From Hypomyces perniciosus (Eukaryota > Ascomycota > Sordariomycetes > Hypocreales > Hypocreaceae): a stretch of 64,000 nt of DNA. The position numbers and the translations under genes are program-made. The stretch lies in assembly GCA_008477525.1 (NCBI GenBank), contig SPDT01000002.1, positions 2,294,001-2,358,000 of the forward strand. The letters are read 5' to 3'. Under the pieces are notes generated by a model, which did not search any database, was not told the origin of the DNA, and was given only the letters and a program-made list of their open reading frames with translations. Shown here piece after piece: positions 39,679 to 50,603 of this stretch (position 1 is the first letter of the stretch; every line of letters starts with the position of its first letter).

Positions 39679-39851
39679 GCGCACTTGACTATTTTGTTTC
39701 TTCTCTTGCTTTTCGTCTTCTCCCCTCGTCCCTTTCTCAGCATCGTCCATTACCCTCCTGTTTGCTCTTCAACAGCTTGAGACTACCCAGTCTCTTCCCT
39801 CCTCTTCTCTTCTCTAGCATCGTCCATCGCGTTTGCTCGGAGACTCCAACC

Positions 39852-40469
39852 ATGCCCTCCACCAGGTTCGATGAGGTCTATCTCAAATTGGCCTTTCACG
39901 AACCAGGCTACAACTTTGTCTACTTCTGTCACGACTACCCCGCTGATTTCTCTTACATCGAATACCTCGCCAGATGTGTTGAGCGGCGCCATGGACTGCC
40001 CATCACGAAACACAGGAACACCTTGAGTGAGATCTATGACCAACTTCTCGACCCGGTGTCAAGACAGATATCCAGACGGTGGCCGGCGCTTCAAGTGCCT
40101 GAAAAGGAACTTGTCCCGTACACCGTCTACGACTACACTGTGAGCGTTTTCAACATGTACCCCAAGTCGCTCCTCGCTAAGTACGCCCCCGAGTACTTTT
40201 ACCACTGGACCCAGGAGCGCCACCTCATCGCTATTGCGAATGTGGTGGTCGGCAGGATTTCCTCTCTGCTTCGGTATGCTGAGCCCGTGCTGAGGGATGG
40301 CCAAGTGCCAATCGTAATGCGCATTCTCCTCGGGTTTGCCCAGGACCAGGAGGCATTACTGCACCAACCCTCGAGAGTCTTGAGAGTGAGTGATCTCGTC
40401 AACGACGAGGACGAGGAGTCAGAGGACGAGGACTACCATCAGATTATCCGATACATGGGATACCCATGA
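39852..40469 (+). CDS. Uncharacterised 205-aa protein
   Basis: Single-exon ORF. ATG at 39852 in the context CAACCATGCC; the frame is open upstream, but the upstream residues are low-complexity. The product begins MPSTRFDEVYLKLAFHEPG, is rich in Tyr, Phe and His in its first half (YNFVYFCHDYPADFSYIEYL), has a predicted helical middle (HLIAIANVVVGRISSLLRYA) and ends with an acidic stretch NDEDEESEDEDYHQ. There is no signal peptide or membrane span. Codon use is strongly C-ending at wobble positions (TAC, AAC, CTC), unlike the flanking non-coding DNA, which argues that it is a real gene. I do not recognise the family. It is the only apparently intact plus-strand gene in the window and is isolated, with a T-rich minisatellite starting about 270 bases after its stop. 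Confidence 0.65.
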   Translation: MPSTRFDEVYLKLAFHEPGYNFVYFCHDYPADFSYIEYLARCVERRHGLPITKHRNTLSEIYDQLLDPVSRQISRRWPALQVPEKELVPYTVYDYTVSVFNMYPKSLLAKYAPEYFYHWTQERHLIAIANVVVGRISSLLRYAEPVLRDGQVPIVMRILLGFAQDQEALLHQPSRVLRVSDLVNDEDEESEDEDYHQIIRYMGYP

Positions 40470-40740
40470 AGGATGCAACGCTGAGGATGGATCACTGTGA
40501 GGGGCATCTTGGCTTCAGAGTTCTGAAGTGGACTGACTGATGGGAGGAAGGGCAACAGGTAAGTTTGTTTGGGAGTTTTCAAGTAGGATGAATGGAATCG
40601 GGCACAGATTGCTTTGGAGGTTATGAAACAGGCCGATGATGATGGAAAGGGTACAAACTGCTTTGGGCAGCTAAATGGTCTTTCTTGGGGGGGGGGGGCT
40701 TCTTGTCTTCAGGGTGCAGCTGTCTGTTTGTTCCTTTATT

Positions 40741-41300
40741 CTTTTCTCTCCACTCGTTTATTGTTTTTTTTTAAATTCATTTTCGGCTTTTGGATTCAAC
40801 TGGGTGCTTTTTCTCCTCTTCCTTTCTCTCCACTCGTTTATTTAATTTTTTATTCATTTTTGGCTTCTAGGTTCAACCGTCTGTTTTTTTTCTCTTCTTC
40901 CTTTCGCTCCACCCGTTTATAATGTTTTTATATTCCTTTCATGTTTTTTGGGCGCAATAGTGTGTTAATTACCTTACTCCTTTTGCCTCTGTTACTTCCC
41001 TTCCTTCTCTTCTCTCCGCTCTTTTTTTTTCCTTTTATTCCCTTCTTTCGCTCTTTTATTTTCCTTATTAATTATTATTATTTTTATCATTTTCTTTCCT
41101 ATCAGTTTGAGCCCAACAGTGGGTATTAATTCCCTTCCTTCTCTTCTCTTCACTCCTTTATTTCCTTTTATTCCCTTCTTTCGCTCCTTTATTTTCCTTA
41201 TTAAGTATTATAATTATTATAATTTTCTTTCTTATCAGTTTGAGCCCAACAGTGGGTGTTCATTTCCTTATTCCTTTTCTTTTCGCTCTTTTATTTCTCT
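40741..41300. repeat. T-rich minisatellite, two repeat types
   Basis: Left part: three degenerate units of about 80 bp, anchored by CTCTCCACTCGTTTA at 40746 and 40826 and CGCTCCACCCGTTTA at 40905. Right part: units of about 133 bp anchored by CAGTTTGAGCCCAACAGTGG at 41103 and 41236, with the shared start TTCNCTC(C/T)TTTATTT. Both are pyrimidine-rich on the plus strand and share the ACTCGTTTATTT-like element, so the two types may derive from one ancestor. Confidence 0.85.
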
Positions 41301-41631
41301 TATTTCTTTGGGAGTTGCCCTCAACGGCAGGCGCAGGGGCGTTCTGACAGGTGCTTCAACAACCTTTCGTGCTTTGTGCGGTAACGGACTTAGATAGTAG
41401 CTATCTGTATATACTAATAAAAAACCATAAACGCCAATCGGGATGTGCTCGTTGTGACCGAATGATCTCCTGTTGCTACTGACCTCTCTCTATTCCTAGC
41501 TTGGTGGTCTTCAGCTTGGTCATCTGCTTCGATACCCTCCTATGTTGTGTTGGGTTGTGTTGTGCAATATTTCCCATTCATCAAAGTACTCTGAAGTCAT
41601 ACAACTCGAAAACTCTTCACCTTCAACCTAC

Positions 41632-43423
41632 TTACGACAGCTTCTTCTGCATTAGATCCGCCAACTCATCCAACAACTCCACCGTCTCTGCTGGACTCGC
41701 AATCCACGCCGTCGTCCCCACGCTCCTCGCCTTGAAATCGTTCGATCCCGCACTCAGAAACTGATCCCCAACATGCAGCGTATTCTCCCCCCGAATCGCC
41801 GTCGTCACGCCCTCCGTCCCTCCCACTGCTCGCCGTCCGAACCACTGCTGACACACCGTCACGCCCCAGCTCTTATCGCCAATGTCGACAAACACATCTC
41901 GTCCGCCGTTGAACGCGCAGAACGGGATCGCCCCGCGCCGAACCCCTTGAGCTTGAGCCTGACCTCCTTCTCCAATTCCTCCTGGGCGGCCGGCCGTCTG
42001 CGCAGAGGAGCCTAGGCTGCTCAGCTCGAGAATCCGCTGCACGACAAGCACCGTCTCCTCCAAACTCTCCCGCGCGATGCGCACCTCGGGCGGATCAGGA
42101 ATAATACCCACAGCCCTGTCCTTGCGCACGATAATCGCCGGCAAATTCATCGTCCGCACACAATCCCGCAGTGCCGACTCCGCCACGTCGAGCAGCGCCT
42201 CGATATCCGCCTCGGACCACGCAGCCATATCTGGGGTGAGCCACTCCGAGCGCGGCACGGGGGCGAGACGGTGCGGAGACGAGGGTTCATACTCGAAGAG
42301 GTAGTTTGCCTCGCCACCCATGATGATGAGGTTCTGCTTCTGCACAGGGTCCAGGTCCGTGGAGGCAGCGATGGCGTCGAGCAGGCCGTGGAGACGCCCG
42401 TAGTAGCGATCGGCAGTGGTGTAGCCAGCAGCTGTGACGATGCCAATCTTGATGTTTTTGCGAAGCAGATCTGCCATTCCGTTAGCCCTAGCCTGCGTAG
42501 CTTTCGCGGTAAACAATACATACCCAATAATCTAGGAATAATCGGACTAGAGGGCTCCAAGCTCTGCCCATCGTCGTACAGCGTAACATCACCATCAAAA
42601 GTCGCCAACTGCAGCGCGCCATTCGTCACAGCCATAATCTGCGCCGAGTTCAAGATCAAGCGCACGTCGTTGAACGAAGGCGCCACATATCGCCGAGACG
42701 ACATGTACCGCTTGCGATCCTGGTACTTGAAGGCCGCCTCGAGGGGCAGTCGGGTGAAGAAGGGACCAGCTGTGGGCACCAGCATGCCGAGTTTGGATGG
42801 CAGCACGCGGTCCTGATTCTGACGAAAGACTACAGCACCATGTTAATAAAATGGGATGCCTTTATGAGAAAGTGTATGGGGAGAGGAGAGGAGAGGAAGG
42901 GGAGAGGGGAAACATACTGTGGTCGTCAATCATGAGTTCAACATCTCGCATGATCTCAGCATAGCGCCTATGGGCTTCTTCAGCCATCTTGGCCACGTTT
43001 GTGTCATCGCCAAAGACTCCCGTCGGCTGAGAGTACAGCACGAATGGCACAGCAAGAAGGCCTTTGACCCATTCTATTCAAACTGTCAGCCCCTGAGGAG
43101 AAAAAGAAGAGCATATAAGTGTAGTAGCAGCTCAGTCGAGTGATCAAGGGCAGCTTGGCCTATACGTTCAGTTCACCCAGCTATAGCTACTCGACACGAC
43201 ACCGAACGATGCCTTACTTGATTCACATCACGCATGTCTCCCAACAGATACATCTATAGAGTGGAAAGTCCTTACCAATGAACTGATCTCGTCTATGAGT
43301 CTTGAGCGCGTCTTCAATACATCATCAGTCAGCTTTCATCTCCCATCTCTCCTCAGGGCGGAGGTCTCAGATCAGGGCAATGGTGGGGTAAAGCTTACAC
43401 TCAACACGATACCGAGTCGTCAT
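41632..43423 (-). CDS. isn1: IMP-specific 5'-nucleotidase
   Basis: Five minus-strand exons: 43423-43399, 43311-43276, 43073-42918, 42829-42524 and 42470-41632, 453 aa, the usual length for this enzyme. Introns: 43312-43398, 43074-43275, 42830-42917 and 42471-42523, with CTGAC or GCTAAC branch sites. The product begins MTTRYRVEYALKTHRRDQF, the conserved Isn1 start. Haloacid-dehalogenase motifs: TFDGDVTLYDDG (nucleophile DGDVT), GIVTAAGYT, DIGDKSWGV, and LHVGDQFLSAGSND (metal-binding Asp). Known: Isn1 hydrolyses IMP to inosine and phosphate in the cytosol and helps balance purine nucleotide pools. The start is fixed by a 25-base first exon; each splice restores family sequence exactly. The neighbours show no operon-like relation. 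Confidence 0.95.
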
Positions 43424-44258
43424 TTTGGCCAACGAATGAATGAATGTCTTCGATTCGAACCTATTTCGTGCGATAATGCGAACTCTTCAGTGTCTTATAA
43501 AGAAGAGAGAGCGGAGAGAGGGTAACAAGTGATGGATAAGATCAAAGATTCAGGAGTCAACCGAAGGTACCCAAGGTCAAGTCGGTGAGGCGGGGCCTAA
43601 TCTCGGTGAAGCTGACCTTGGCGGGTCCAAAACAGCGGCCCTCGCCGGAGGTCCGGAATGCGCCGAACCGGACTTATGCCGGCAGTCATGATAGTACCCA
43701 GGAGAGCCTCATAGTATGTAGTACCTACTAGATAGATATCAATACTCAGAACCTGTTCAAGACTTACTTTACCTTGATTCCTCTCCGTTCTCTCACTATG
43801 CTATGTAACTATACTGTAACTGCCTACTCACGTAGAACCACTCCCGCGCATCAACACCACACATGCATGTCCTCCTCTCTCGCTCTCTCTGTGTCTCTCT
43901 CTTATTGCGTTGCAAATCGCCGGCCTGCGCCTTAACCGTGGAGAGCCCACATCCAGTAACTCTTTTCTTTCCTCCACTGACCGTTGCCGTACATACACGG
44001 TAACCATATAGTCATCCCTTTGATCGTACTCCTACTTCCGCCCACTCTTTGCCCGTCCTTCACCAGCCTTGTTTGCACTGTCTAGAGCTCTTTGTTTTCT
44101 CGGATTGCCTGTCGAGTCTTACTTTTTTCTTTCTCTTTCATCATAAACATTCGTCGCATAACAGCCTTTCGCCCAGTGGCGAGGGTAGGAGACCTGACAA
44201 GCTAACATCCCTACAAGGCTTCTTCATCCAATGTTCCCTTTCATTATAATTTTGTTGT
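43424..44258. other. Intergenic region upstream of isn1
   Basis: About 0.8 kb between the isn1 start and the 3' end of the importin gene, so it should hold the isn1 promoter and the importin terminator. CT-rich runs occur around 43878-43905. No gene recognised. Confidence 0.5.
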
Positions 44259-47200
44259 TTAGTTGGCTCCGCCATTGGCAACTCCGTGAGGAGGCATCAT
44301 GCCCCCTTGTGCCTGGAGTTGCGCCTGTTGGGCAGCCACCTCATCGGCCTTGACTATGATGCTCTGGATGACGTTTTGCTCCTCAGCAGAAAGATGACCT
44401 GCAAGACTGGAGTAGAATTGGGGTTGTTCTTCTTTCAGCTCTGGTAGGTGGGATTGTGGTCAGTAAAACGAAGTATTCCAATAGATATCACATTAGAGAT
44501 ATGTGTGGACATCGACTTACTCATAAGGGTCGCCCTGAAAAGCTGATATGGCTCAATCTTGTCCAGAGGAGACTCGAGGAGCACGCTATCCTCACCGAGC
44601 TCCTCCTCGTCGTCATCCTCAACAACGCGGCTGAACTTTTGGGCCTTGGAGGAAAAAAAAGTGTCAGTATATCACGGGTATGCCTCGAAGGAAGCCGGGA
44701 CGAGATGGCCTACCTCTTCATTCAAGAACTCCAGATAAGCTGTGCTCTCATCCTTGTTCTCAGATGACTCATCCTCGGCAACTGGCTCATCATCGCCATT
44801 CCATGTCGCGTCCCGGTCGTCCCACTCATCTTCGTCGCCATAGTCATAGTTGGGCTCCAGCGTGAAGTCGTCTCGGAGGGCATCTTCTCGGTCTGTTCTT
44901 AATTAGTAAGCCTGTCCGTCAAAGAAACATGGGGGGCCACTTACTCTTCATGGCACTTGGCAGTGTCCGGAAAAGCTCGGTGATACCCTGAAGTAATCGC
45001 GGCCACCCAACGGAGATGCTTGCCGGCACCTGGTCGTGATTCAGGCTGAGCAGGGCCGAAATGGCCACGATGCAAAGCTTCTTGTCGTGTACTCGACTAA
45101 ATGACGGCATGCCGCCGAACCACAGGCTAAAGAATCGGTTCGTCCAGCCCTTGCTTTCCAGCACTTGCAGGGTGAGCATCGGGTTATAGTGGATTGAGTT
45201 GATAACCATCTCCATGAGGTGGATCTTGTAACTCTTGATCTTGACTTCCTGGTTGGCCAGGATGTTCATCGCCATAGTGATGAAGCCCTCAACGCAGCTG
45301 TCAATGCTGCCCCTGAGACTGAGCATCATCGCTTCGGCCAGCTTACACGCGCATATCCTCTCAACACCACCTTCCACGGGACCCGTGAACATATCGGCAA
45401 CCATGGAAAACAAGGCCTGGACGTATTCTGGCTTCTGGACCAACGTTGGCGCGCCGTACTGGACAAAGTTATCCAGTGCGGGGAGCATGTCCTCGAGGTA
45501 GTACTCGGCGCCGGCCTTGAAGGTTGTGTGGATCAGCTCGAAAGCCTGCCACATGTTGGTCGAGATGCCCTTGGCAGCAAACGTGCAGCTGTCGATAATC
45601 TCGAAAGCCTCGTTGTAGAGATCTGTCCAGCAAAGTCAGCACACCGGCAAATCGAAATGAGGAAAAGATATGCAAGTACAAATACACCCAGACGACTTAC
45701 CATAGAGCTTGTTTTCCAAGGTTATCCTGATAACGGGCATGAGCACCGCCTCAATGTGGAGAAGGACGTCTGGTGTACTCTCGAGGGTGAGAATGAGCGT
45801 GCCAATGGTCTGCAAAACACCCAGAGCAGTGATGCTCTTGTCATCGTAGTCGTTGTATAACTCTCCATCCTCGCCTGCCTTGCTCTCCTTCTCGAGCAGC
45901 TCCCGAACGATGCGCAGGTACGTGTCTCGGAGCTGTTCGCACAGGGCAACGGCGAATGGAGTGAGTTCCGTCGCAAACACCTCGACGAAATCCTCCATGA
46001 CATTGGCCAAGGCATCGATATCGGCTTCGTTGGCCAATTTGAGGAGCTGCTGCATAATTGTGGGGATACTCTGCTGCATGCTGGTGCGGATGACATCGTG
46101 TCGGATCAGGGGCTGCAGCGCCAGGGCGGCGGTAACACGGACAGGAAGCGCCGGATCGGCCATGCAGTCCAGAATGTGGCGGTAAATGGTAAGAAGGTTG
46201 TTCTGGTCTTGGAAATTGAGCTGCTCAAACTTCTCAATGGTGTCGCAAGCGCGGGCACGCAGATAGCCCAAGGGGTTGGTGAAATCTGGGAAAACGTAGC
46301 GGACGAGGAAATATTCGACCTGGTCGGCAATGGGGCTCTTCTTGCCCAGGATGACAGGAGCCAAAGTTCCAATCATTCTCAGAGCGCCCTCCTTGGCGAT
46401 GTGGTTCTTCTTGTCATCGGGGGACTGCTCGTACTCGTTGACAACGGCATTGACGAACTTGAGAATCTCAAACGTCTCCTTCCGGCGGTTCTTGGTCAGG
46501 TTGACAAGGAAGTTTGTGGCGGCAACGTCCGGAGCAGATGCCTCCTCGAAGTAGTTGAGCTTTCGGTGAAGATACTCGTCCGGCTCCTCCTCGAACTGCT
46601 CAACATCCTCGGTGGTCAGGCAGAGCACCGGGAACACAAAGTGAGTGACGAGGTTGGTCAGATGCGGCTTGAGATGCGTCCACATCTCCTTGGGCCGTAC
46701 CGACTCGTCAAGGAAGACGAGAGTGTACGACAGGCAGGGTCGGCTGAGCCAGGAAGTCTTGGCAACCCATTTTTCGATCTCCTGGAGGTAGTGCTTCAGG
46801 ATCTCAGGCGCAACGTTGGCAGTGAAATTCTTGGCAAACTGGACGGCTCCGTCGCCTTTGCCGGGGCTCGAAGGGTTTCCATGTCTGCAACTCTCTGTTA
46901 GTCGAACAATGGATTCTTTCTACACATTTGGTGGGAATGGCGCAAACTCGAGGTACCCACCTAATGAACAGACGGTTCAGGTTAAAATACGCCCACTTCT
47001 TGGCCTTCCACCAATGATGCTTCTCGCGGTCGAAAGGCTCGCCAGCCATGGCGTTGGCGGGTACGGTCTTGGCAACGGTCTGGAGGAAGACGGTGCACCA
47101 GGCAATGTTGATCTGATCCTGCTGCAAATAGGGGGAAAGTTCCAACTGAAGTGACAGAAGCCAAAGTTAGCCCCCACCGGGTCTGCAATTCATGATATGG

Positions 47201-48027
47201 GAGCTCCAAAGCGGGCTTTTCTCCTACCCAAGTAGCGTGCTTGTAGGCCTTGAGAGCCAGATGAAGCATCTCGCTGGCCTCGTCGCTCTCCTGCGTGACC
47301 AGCTCATTGCAGATGGCCAACAGGCGCGGGAAGCCGGCCTCGACAATGTTGTCAAAGTGTGCCCTGTCCTGGCTCTCGTTCGACTTGTAGCGGAAGGCGC
47401 GGCAGATGGCCAGCAGACACTGCAGACCTGCGAGAACAGAGCCCGGATTGTTGGTGTTTAACAGCTCCAGGGTGTAGTCGAGGAATCGCGGCCACCGGGC
47501 GGGGAAATCGCATTGCAGAATGCGCTGCAGGACGGGGATGAGCTGTGGGCGAACCAGGCCCTCGGAGGAGGCCAGGATGGGCACGAGGCGGTCTCGGATG
47601 CGAGTCTTTTCATCTTCGGCTATGGTGCTTTCGGTCTGGAGGCCCTCGGCGTGGTACCAAGAGCGATTCACGCGGTTCTTGATGTAGATGACGGCTGGAG
47701 AGGTCAGACAAGACAAGGAGAGGGGGGAGGAGGGGCGGTTTGCAGCGACGTAGACATAGACATACTGGCAAGGCGGACGCTCGCTTCCTGCTCGGCTTCC
47801 AGGATGTCGAGCAGGCAGATCAGGAACCCGGCGTGCTCCTCGACCTAGAGACGGTGAGACGCGCATCAGCATCGGCGACACAGCGACAGAGGAGAGGATT
47901 GGTGGTGGTGGTGGTGGCGGGAGGGTTCTCAACTCACCTGCTTGAGCTGCAGCTCAGCACGGCGCCTGTTGTCGGCGTCCGTGTCCAAGCTCGCAGCGAG
48001 CAAGGCCCTGACGGCGGCAGTATCCAT
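44259..48027 (-). CDS. nmd5: Nmd5/Sxm1-type importin (importin-7/8 orthologue)
   Basis: Nine minus-strand exons: 48027-47938, 47844-47766, 47694-47228, 47145-46961, 46884-45701, 45622-44945, 44892-44714, 44644-44521 and 44440-44259, total 1055 aa. All eight introns (52-93 nt) obey GT..AG and the joints read through cleanly, for example AELQLKQ/VEEHAGFL and FIR/HGNPSSPGKGDG. N-terminal importin-beta domain (residues about 20-100), then HEAT-type helical repeats with phrases such as LVRPQLIPVLQRILQCDFP, RKETFEILKFVNAVVNEY and MADPALPVRVTAALALQPL. The C-terminus has the usual acidic patch VVEDDDEEELGED and a Gln/Ala-rich end. Known: yeast Nmd5 and Sxm1 and animal importin-7/8 carry cargo such as TFIIS, Hog1 and ribosomal proteins through nuclear pores. 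Filamentous fungi usually have one copy, so assignment between Nmd5 and Sxm1 is loose. Confidence 0.94.
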
Positions 48028-49244
48028 GGCTTGCGGGGAGGAGGAGGGAGGGAGGGTATAGCGAAGAAGGCAGACGACAACTGGGCGAGTTGTGGTGCTG
48101 TCGTCGTTCTGGTGGCGGGCGCGAGAGGAAGAGAAAGTCGGGCTACCTTAGTTTTGACTGGATCGTTAGGTTGGGAGGACCCGATGGCGGGGCATCACCT
48201 ATCGAGCACCCGATAAACAAATGGATAAATAATTAAATAAATCCAGGGATCTATCTGTGTGTGCGACTGTCTGTCTTGTCCGTCTCTGTCGTAATCAAGA
48301 CGACTAATAAGTAGAAACAAGCCTGAACCAGGCAAATAAAAACAAAACAAAAATATGGAGAGACGGCGCACAGTGATAAGAGCAGTGGTGGTGGTGATGT
48401 GATGTGATCGATAATATGAGAGGTGGATTTGGGGGCCTGGGATCGACGCTTTTTTTTTTTTTTCTCTTTCCCTCGCTCTGTGTCTGTGATCTGGATTTGA
48501 TTTGCAGCAAATACGGAGTAGGTGAATGGGCCTTGCACATGCACCAGCCAGTAGGCGCCCATCAAACCCTCAGGGTCCGTCCTCCTCCCATCGTTAATTA
48601 TTAGGTCAGGCCAAAAGTCACTAGGGCAGAACTGCACTACACTAATGCTCCGTACACTACACGCCACAAGTCAGTGAGTGAGTGACACTGACACTGACAG
48701 GTACCGAATCCGCTACACTTATAATACTCTCAGCACTATTATTATGTACGATTACCACCATGTGCCTCCAAACGGGGAGAGTTCCTTGGGTTTTTTTTAA
48801 CAAGAATTACAGAGCACTATAATATTTACAGCACATTCCGGCACTGCTTCAAAACCTCCTTGGTTCACGATTATTACTACCTAGGGATACTAGGCAGTAT
48901 TAGCACTTATTACTCGTATTACCAAGTTTCGTGATGAGGCTAAAGGAAATTATCTCAGCCACCGTTAGCATTCCTCTGTGAAATACCTCCAGGGCGGCTA
49001 AACTGCGGCAGAGTATGCCATATTACGGAGTACACTCCGTATACAAAGTACCTATAGGTACATTGAGCAAAAATTATTACTACCTGTAGTACTCCGTAGT
49101 AGTAACGACTCCAAGGATAGTCGATATAATCCATGGACAAACAAAACTGTCGCCTCAACACCAAAGGCCAGCTTCTCAAGATAGAGAGCCAATTAACCCA
49201 ATACATGTCAAATGGCCAGACAGAAAGAAGCTCGACAGCCAAAC
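48028..49244. other. Intergenic region upstream of the importin gene
   Basis: No gene recognised. TACGGAGTA copies at 48512-48520 and 49024-49032 and a TACTCCGTA at 49090-49098, a 15-base T run near 48450, and an AT-rich middle. The left part should contain the importin promoter, the right part the terminator of the secreted-protein gene. Confidence 0.5.
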
Positions 49245-50117
49245 TCATTCCCCCTTTTCCTTCGCTTTCCCCTTCTCCTTCTCCTTCTTCTCGTTCACAT
49301 CTCCTTTGCCTTTCTGCTCTCCTTTCCCCTTCTCTCCTCCTTGCTTCTCCCCTTCCTTCTTCTCTCCCCCTTTCTGCTTCTCTCCTTTATCCTTTCCCTT
49401 CTCCTTCTCCTTCTCCTTCACCTTCTCTTTTCCCTCCTTCTCTGCCTGTCCCTTCCTCCCCTTCGTCGAAGTCCCCGTCTTCCACGCCTCATACATATCC
49501 CCATTCACCCAAAACGGCTGCGAATCAATCATATAACTCCTCCCCGTCCCCTTATTCAACTCCTCACAAACCTCCGTACCAACATGCCCCCTACCATACC
49601 TCTTATCCCACTCGTCCATCCTCACATATCCCTGTCCCCTCTCCCCACACGCCGCATCGATGGCCACCTCCGCCTCCTCCCACTCGTAGTGATGGCAATG
49701 CTGCAGCTGTCCGTACGCGCACACGTACACCATCACCTGGCCTACCACGGAGATGTACATGCCGCGAGGCGAGACGTCGAACGAGTCGCAGAATTTGTTG
49801 AGGTTAAACACCGCCACCTTGTAGTCTGTTTGGTTGAGGTCGCCGTACGTGTCGTTGCATCCGTGGCCGTTGATGGGCAGTGGCACCGAGTATTCTGGCC
49901 AGGGAGGGAAATCCGGCTTGGCCCAGAGATCCAGCCCGCGAGATTTGAGAGACTTGCGACCCGCGATGCTTTTGCTATGTGACTGTTGTTTTTGTTGGTG
50001 TGCTTCGTCTTGCTTGATTGTGTAGATGCCATCAGCGAGGCCCCGGTCGACGACCACGGCGCTCGATAATGTGCTGAGACATGTAGCCGTAACAGCTGCT
50101 GCTACGGACAGCTTCAT
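49245..50117 (-). CDS. Secreted cysteine-containing protein with Lys/Glu/Gly-rich tail
   Basis: Single exon, 290 aa. Start MKLSVAAAVTATCLSTLSSA at 50117 is a classical signal peptide, cleavage expected near residue 20-22; the mature part begins with VVVDRGLADGIYTI. The folded part (about 75-200) has six cysteines in the contexts GCNDT, KFCDS, VCAYG, HCHHY, AACGE and VCEEL, enough for three disulfides, plus one NDT and one NQT N-glycosylation sequon. From about residue 230 the chain becomes almost pure Lys, Glu, Gly and Gln to the stop, with no GPI signal. Known: small secreted ascomycete proteins with a GIYTI start, similar cysteine spacing and a DEWDKRYGR-like segment are common and uncharacterised. 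The charged tail is unusual. Role outside the cell is unknown; an effector or wall-associated function would be guesswork. Confidence 0.8.
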   Translation of the reverse strand: MKLSVAAAVTATCLSTLSSAVVVDRGLADGIYTIKQDEAHQQKQQSHSKSIAGRKSLKSRGLDLWAKPDFPPWPEYSVPLPINGHGCNDTYGDLNQTDYKVAVFNLNKFCDSFDVSPRGMYISVVGQVMVYVCAYGQLQHCHHYEWEEAEVAIDAACGERGQGYVRMDEWDKRYGRGHVGTEVCEELNKGTGRSYMIDSQPFWVNGDMYEAWKTGTSTKGRKGQAEKEGKEKVKEKEKEKGKDKGEKQKGGEKKEGEKQGGEKGKGEQKGKGDVNEKKEKEKGKAKEKGE

Positions 50118-50220
50118 TTTGGGCAGTAATGAGGGCGAGAATTTCGTTCTTTTCTCTGGGTTTACTCTGTGTGAAGATATAGAATCATAGGGCAAATGCA
50201 AGCCTCTCTGTCTGCTGGCC

Positions 50221-50229
50221 TTTATATAT
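50221..50229 (-). promoter_or_regulatory. TATA box of the secreted-protein gene
   Basis: On the minus strand this reads GATATATAAAGG, about 105 bases before the ATG at 50117, a normal distance for a fungal TATA box. It is the clearest TATA element in the window. Confidence 0.45.
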
Positions 50230-50603
50230 CACAGTGCTTTAGAATTAAGCTCTGGTTGAGCATACTTGACAAACACTTACACTGCAGAACAGAAATGCTA
50301 TTAGATGCATAGCCTCAAACTTACTCCAGAATCTAGGCCTACTCGCTTACGCCATGTGGTGTTATCTGCACAACAGCACTCTATTACCCGTACGAATACC
50401 AGGAGTGTTTGCGTCGCATACTCACTTAATTCTACCTTTGGCCCGTCTGAACACTGTTCACATCGCGAGTCCCTCCTAAATCTAGCCTTTACATCTCATC
50501 AAGAAAAGTTCTTCACAGCCTCCCTCCCCCTCCAGTTCAGCATTTGCCACACGTTTGACAGAATTACCGGCGCCCAATACTGCTCCGACTGGTGCTGTCT
50601 GGG

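Larger units (their letters stand above)
35036..39851. other. 4.8-kb intergenic region
   Basis: The left part is the promoter side of the rhodopsin-domain gene, the right part the leader of the orphan gene. Open frames up to 194 codons (plus 38224-38808; minus 37155-37700; minus 35935-36411) have unbiased composition and no recognisable motif, so I do not call them genes. One short minus-strand ORF at 37142-37252 is listed separately. A TACTCCGTA 9-mer lies at 35681-35689. Confidence 0.45.

Noticed and set aside
43440..43460. GATTCGAACC-like sequence resembling a tRNA T-arm
   Set aside because: No acceptor stem, anticodon arm or D-arm could be placed around it; no other tRNA signature was seen in the window.
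46098..46901. 267-codon plus-strand open frame
   Set aside because: It lies antisense to the large exon of the importin gene and mirrors its codon pattern; no independent features.
49133..49982. Two long plus-strand frames rich in Ser/Pro or Leu/Phe
   Set aside because: They are the complement of the GAA/GGA/AAG-rich coding strand of the secreted protein; low complexity explains their openness.
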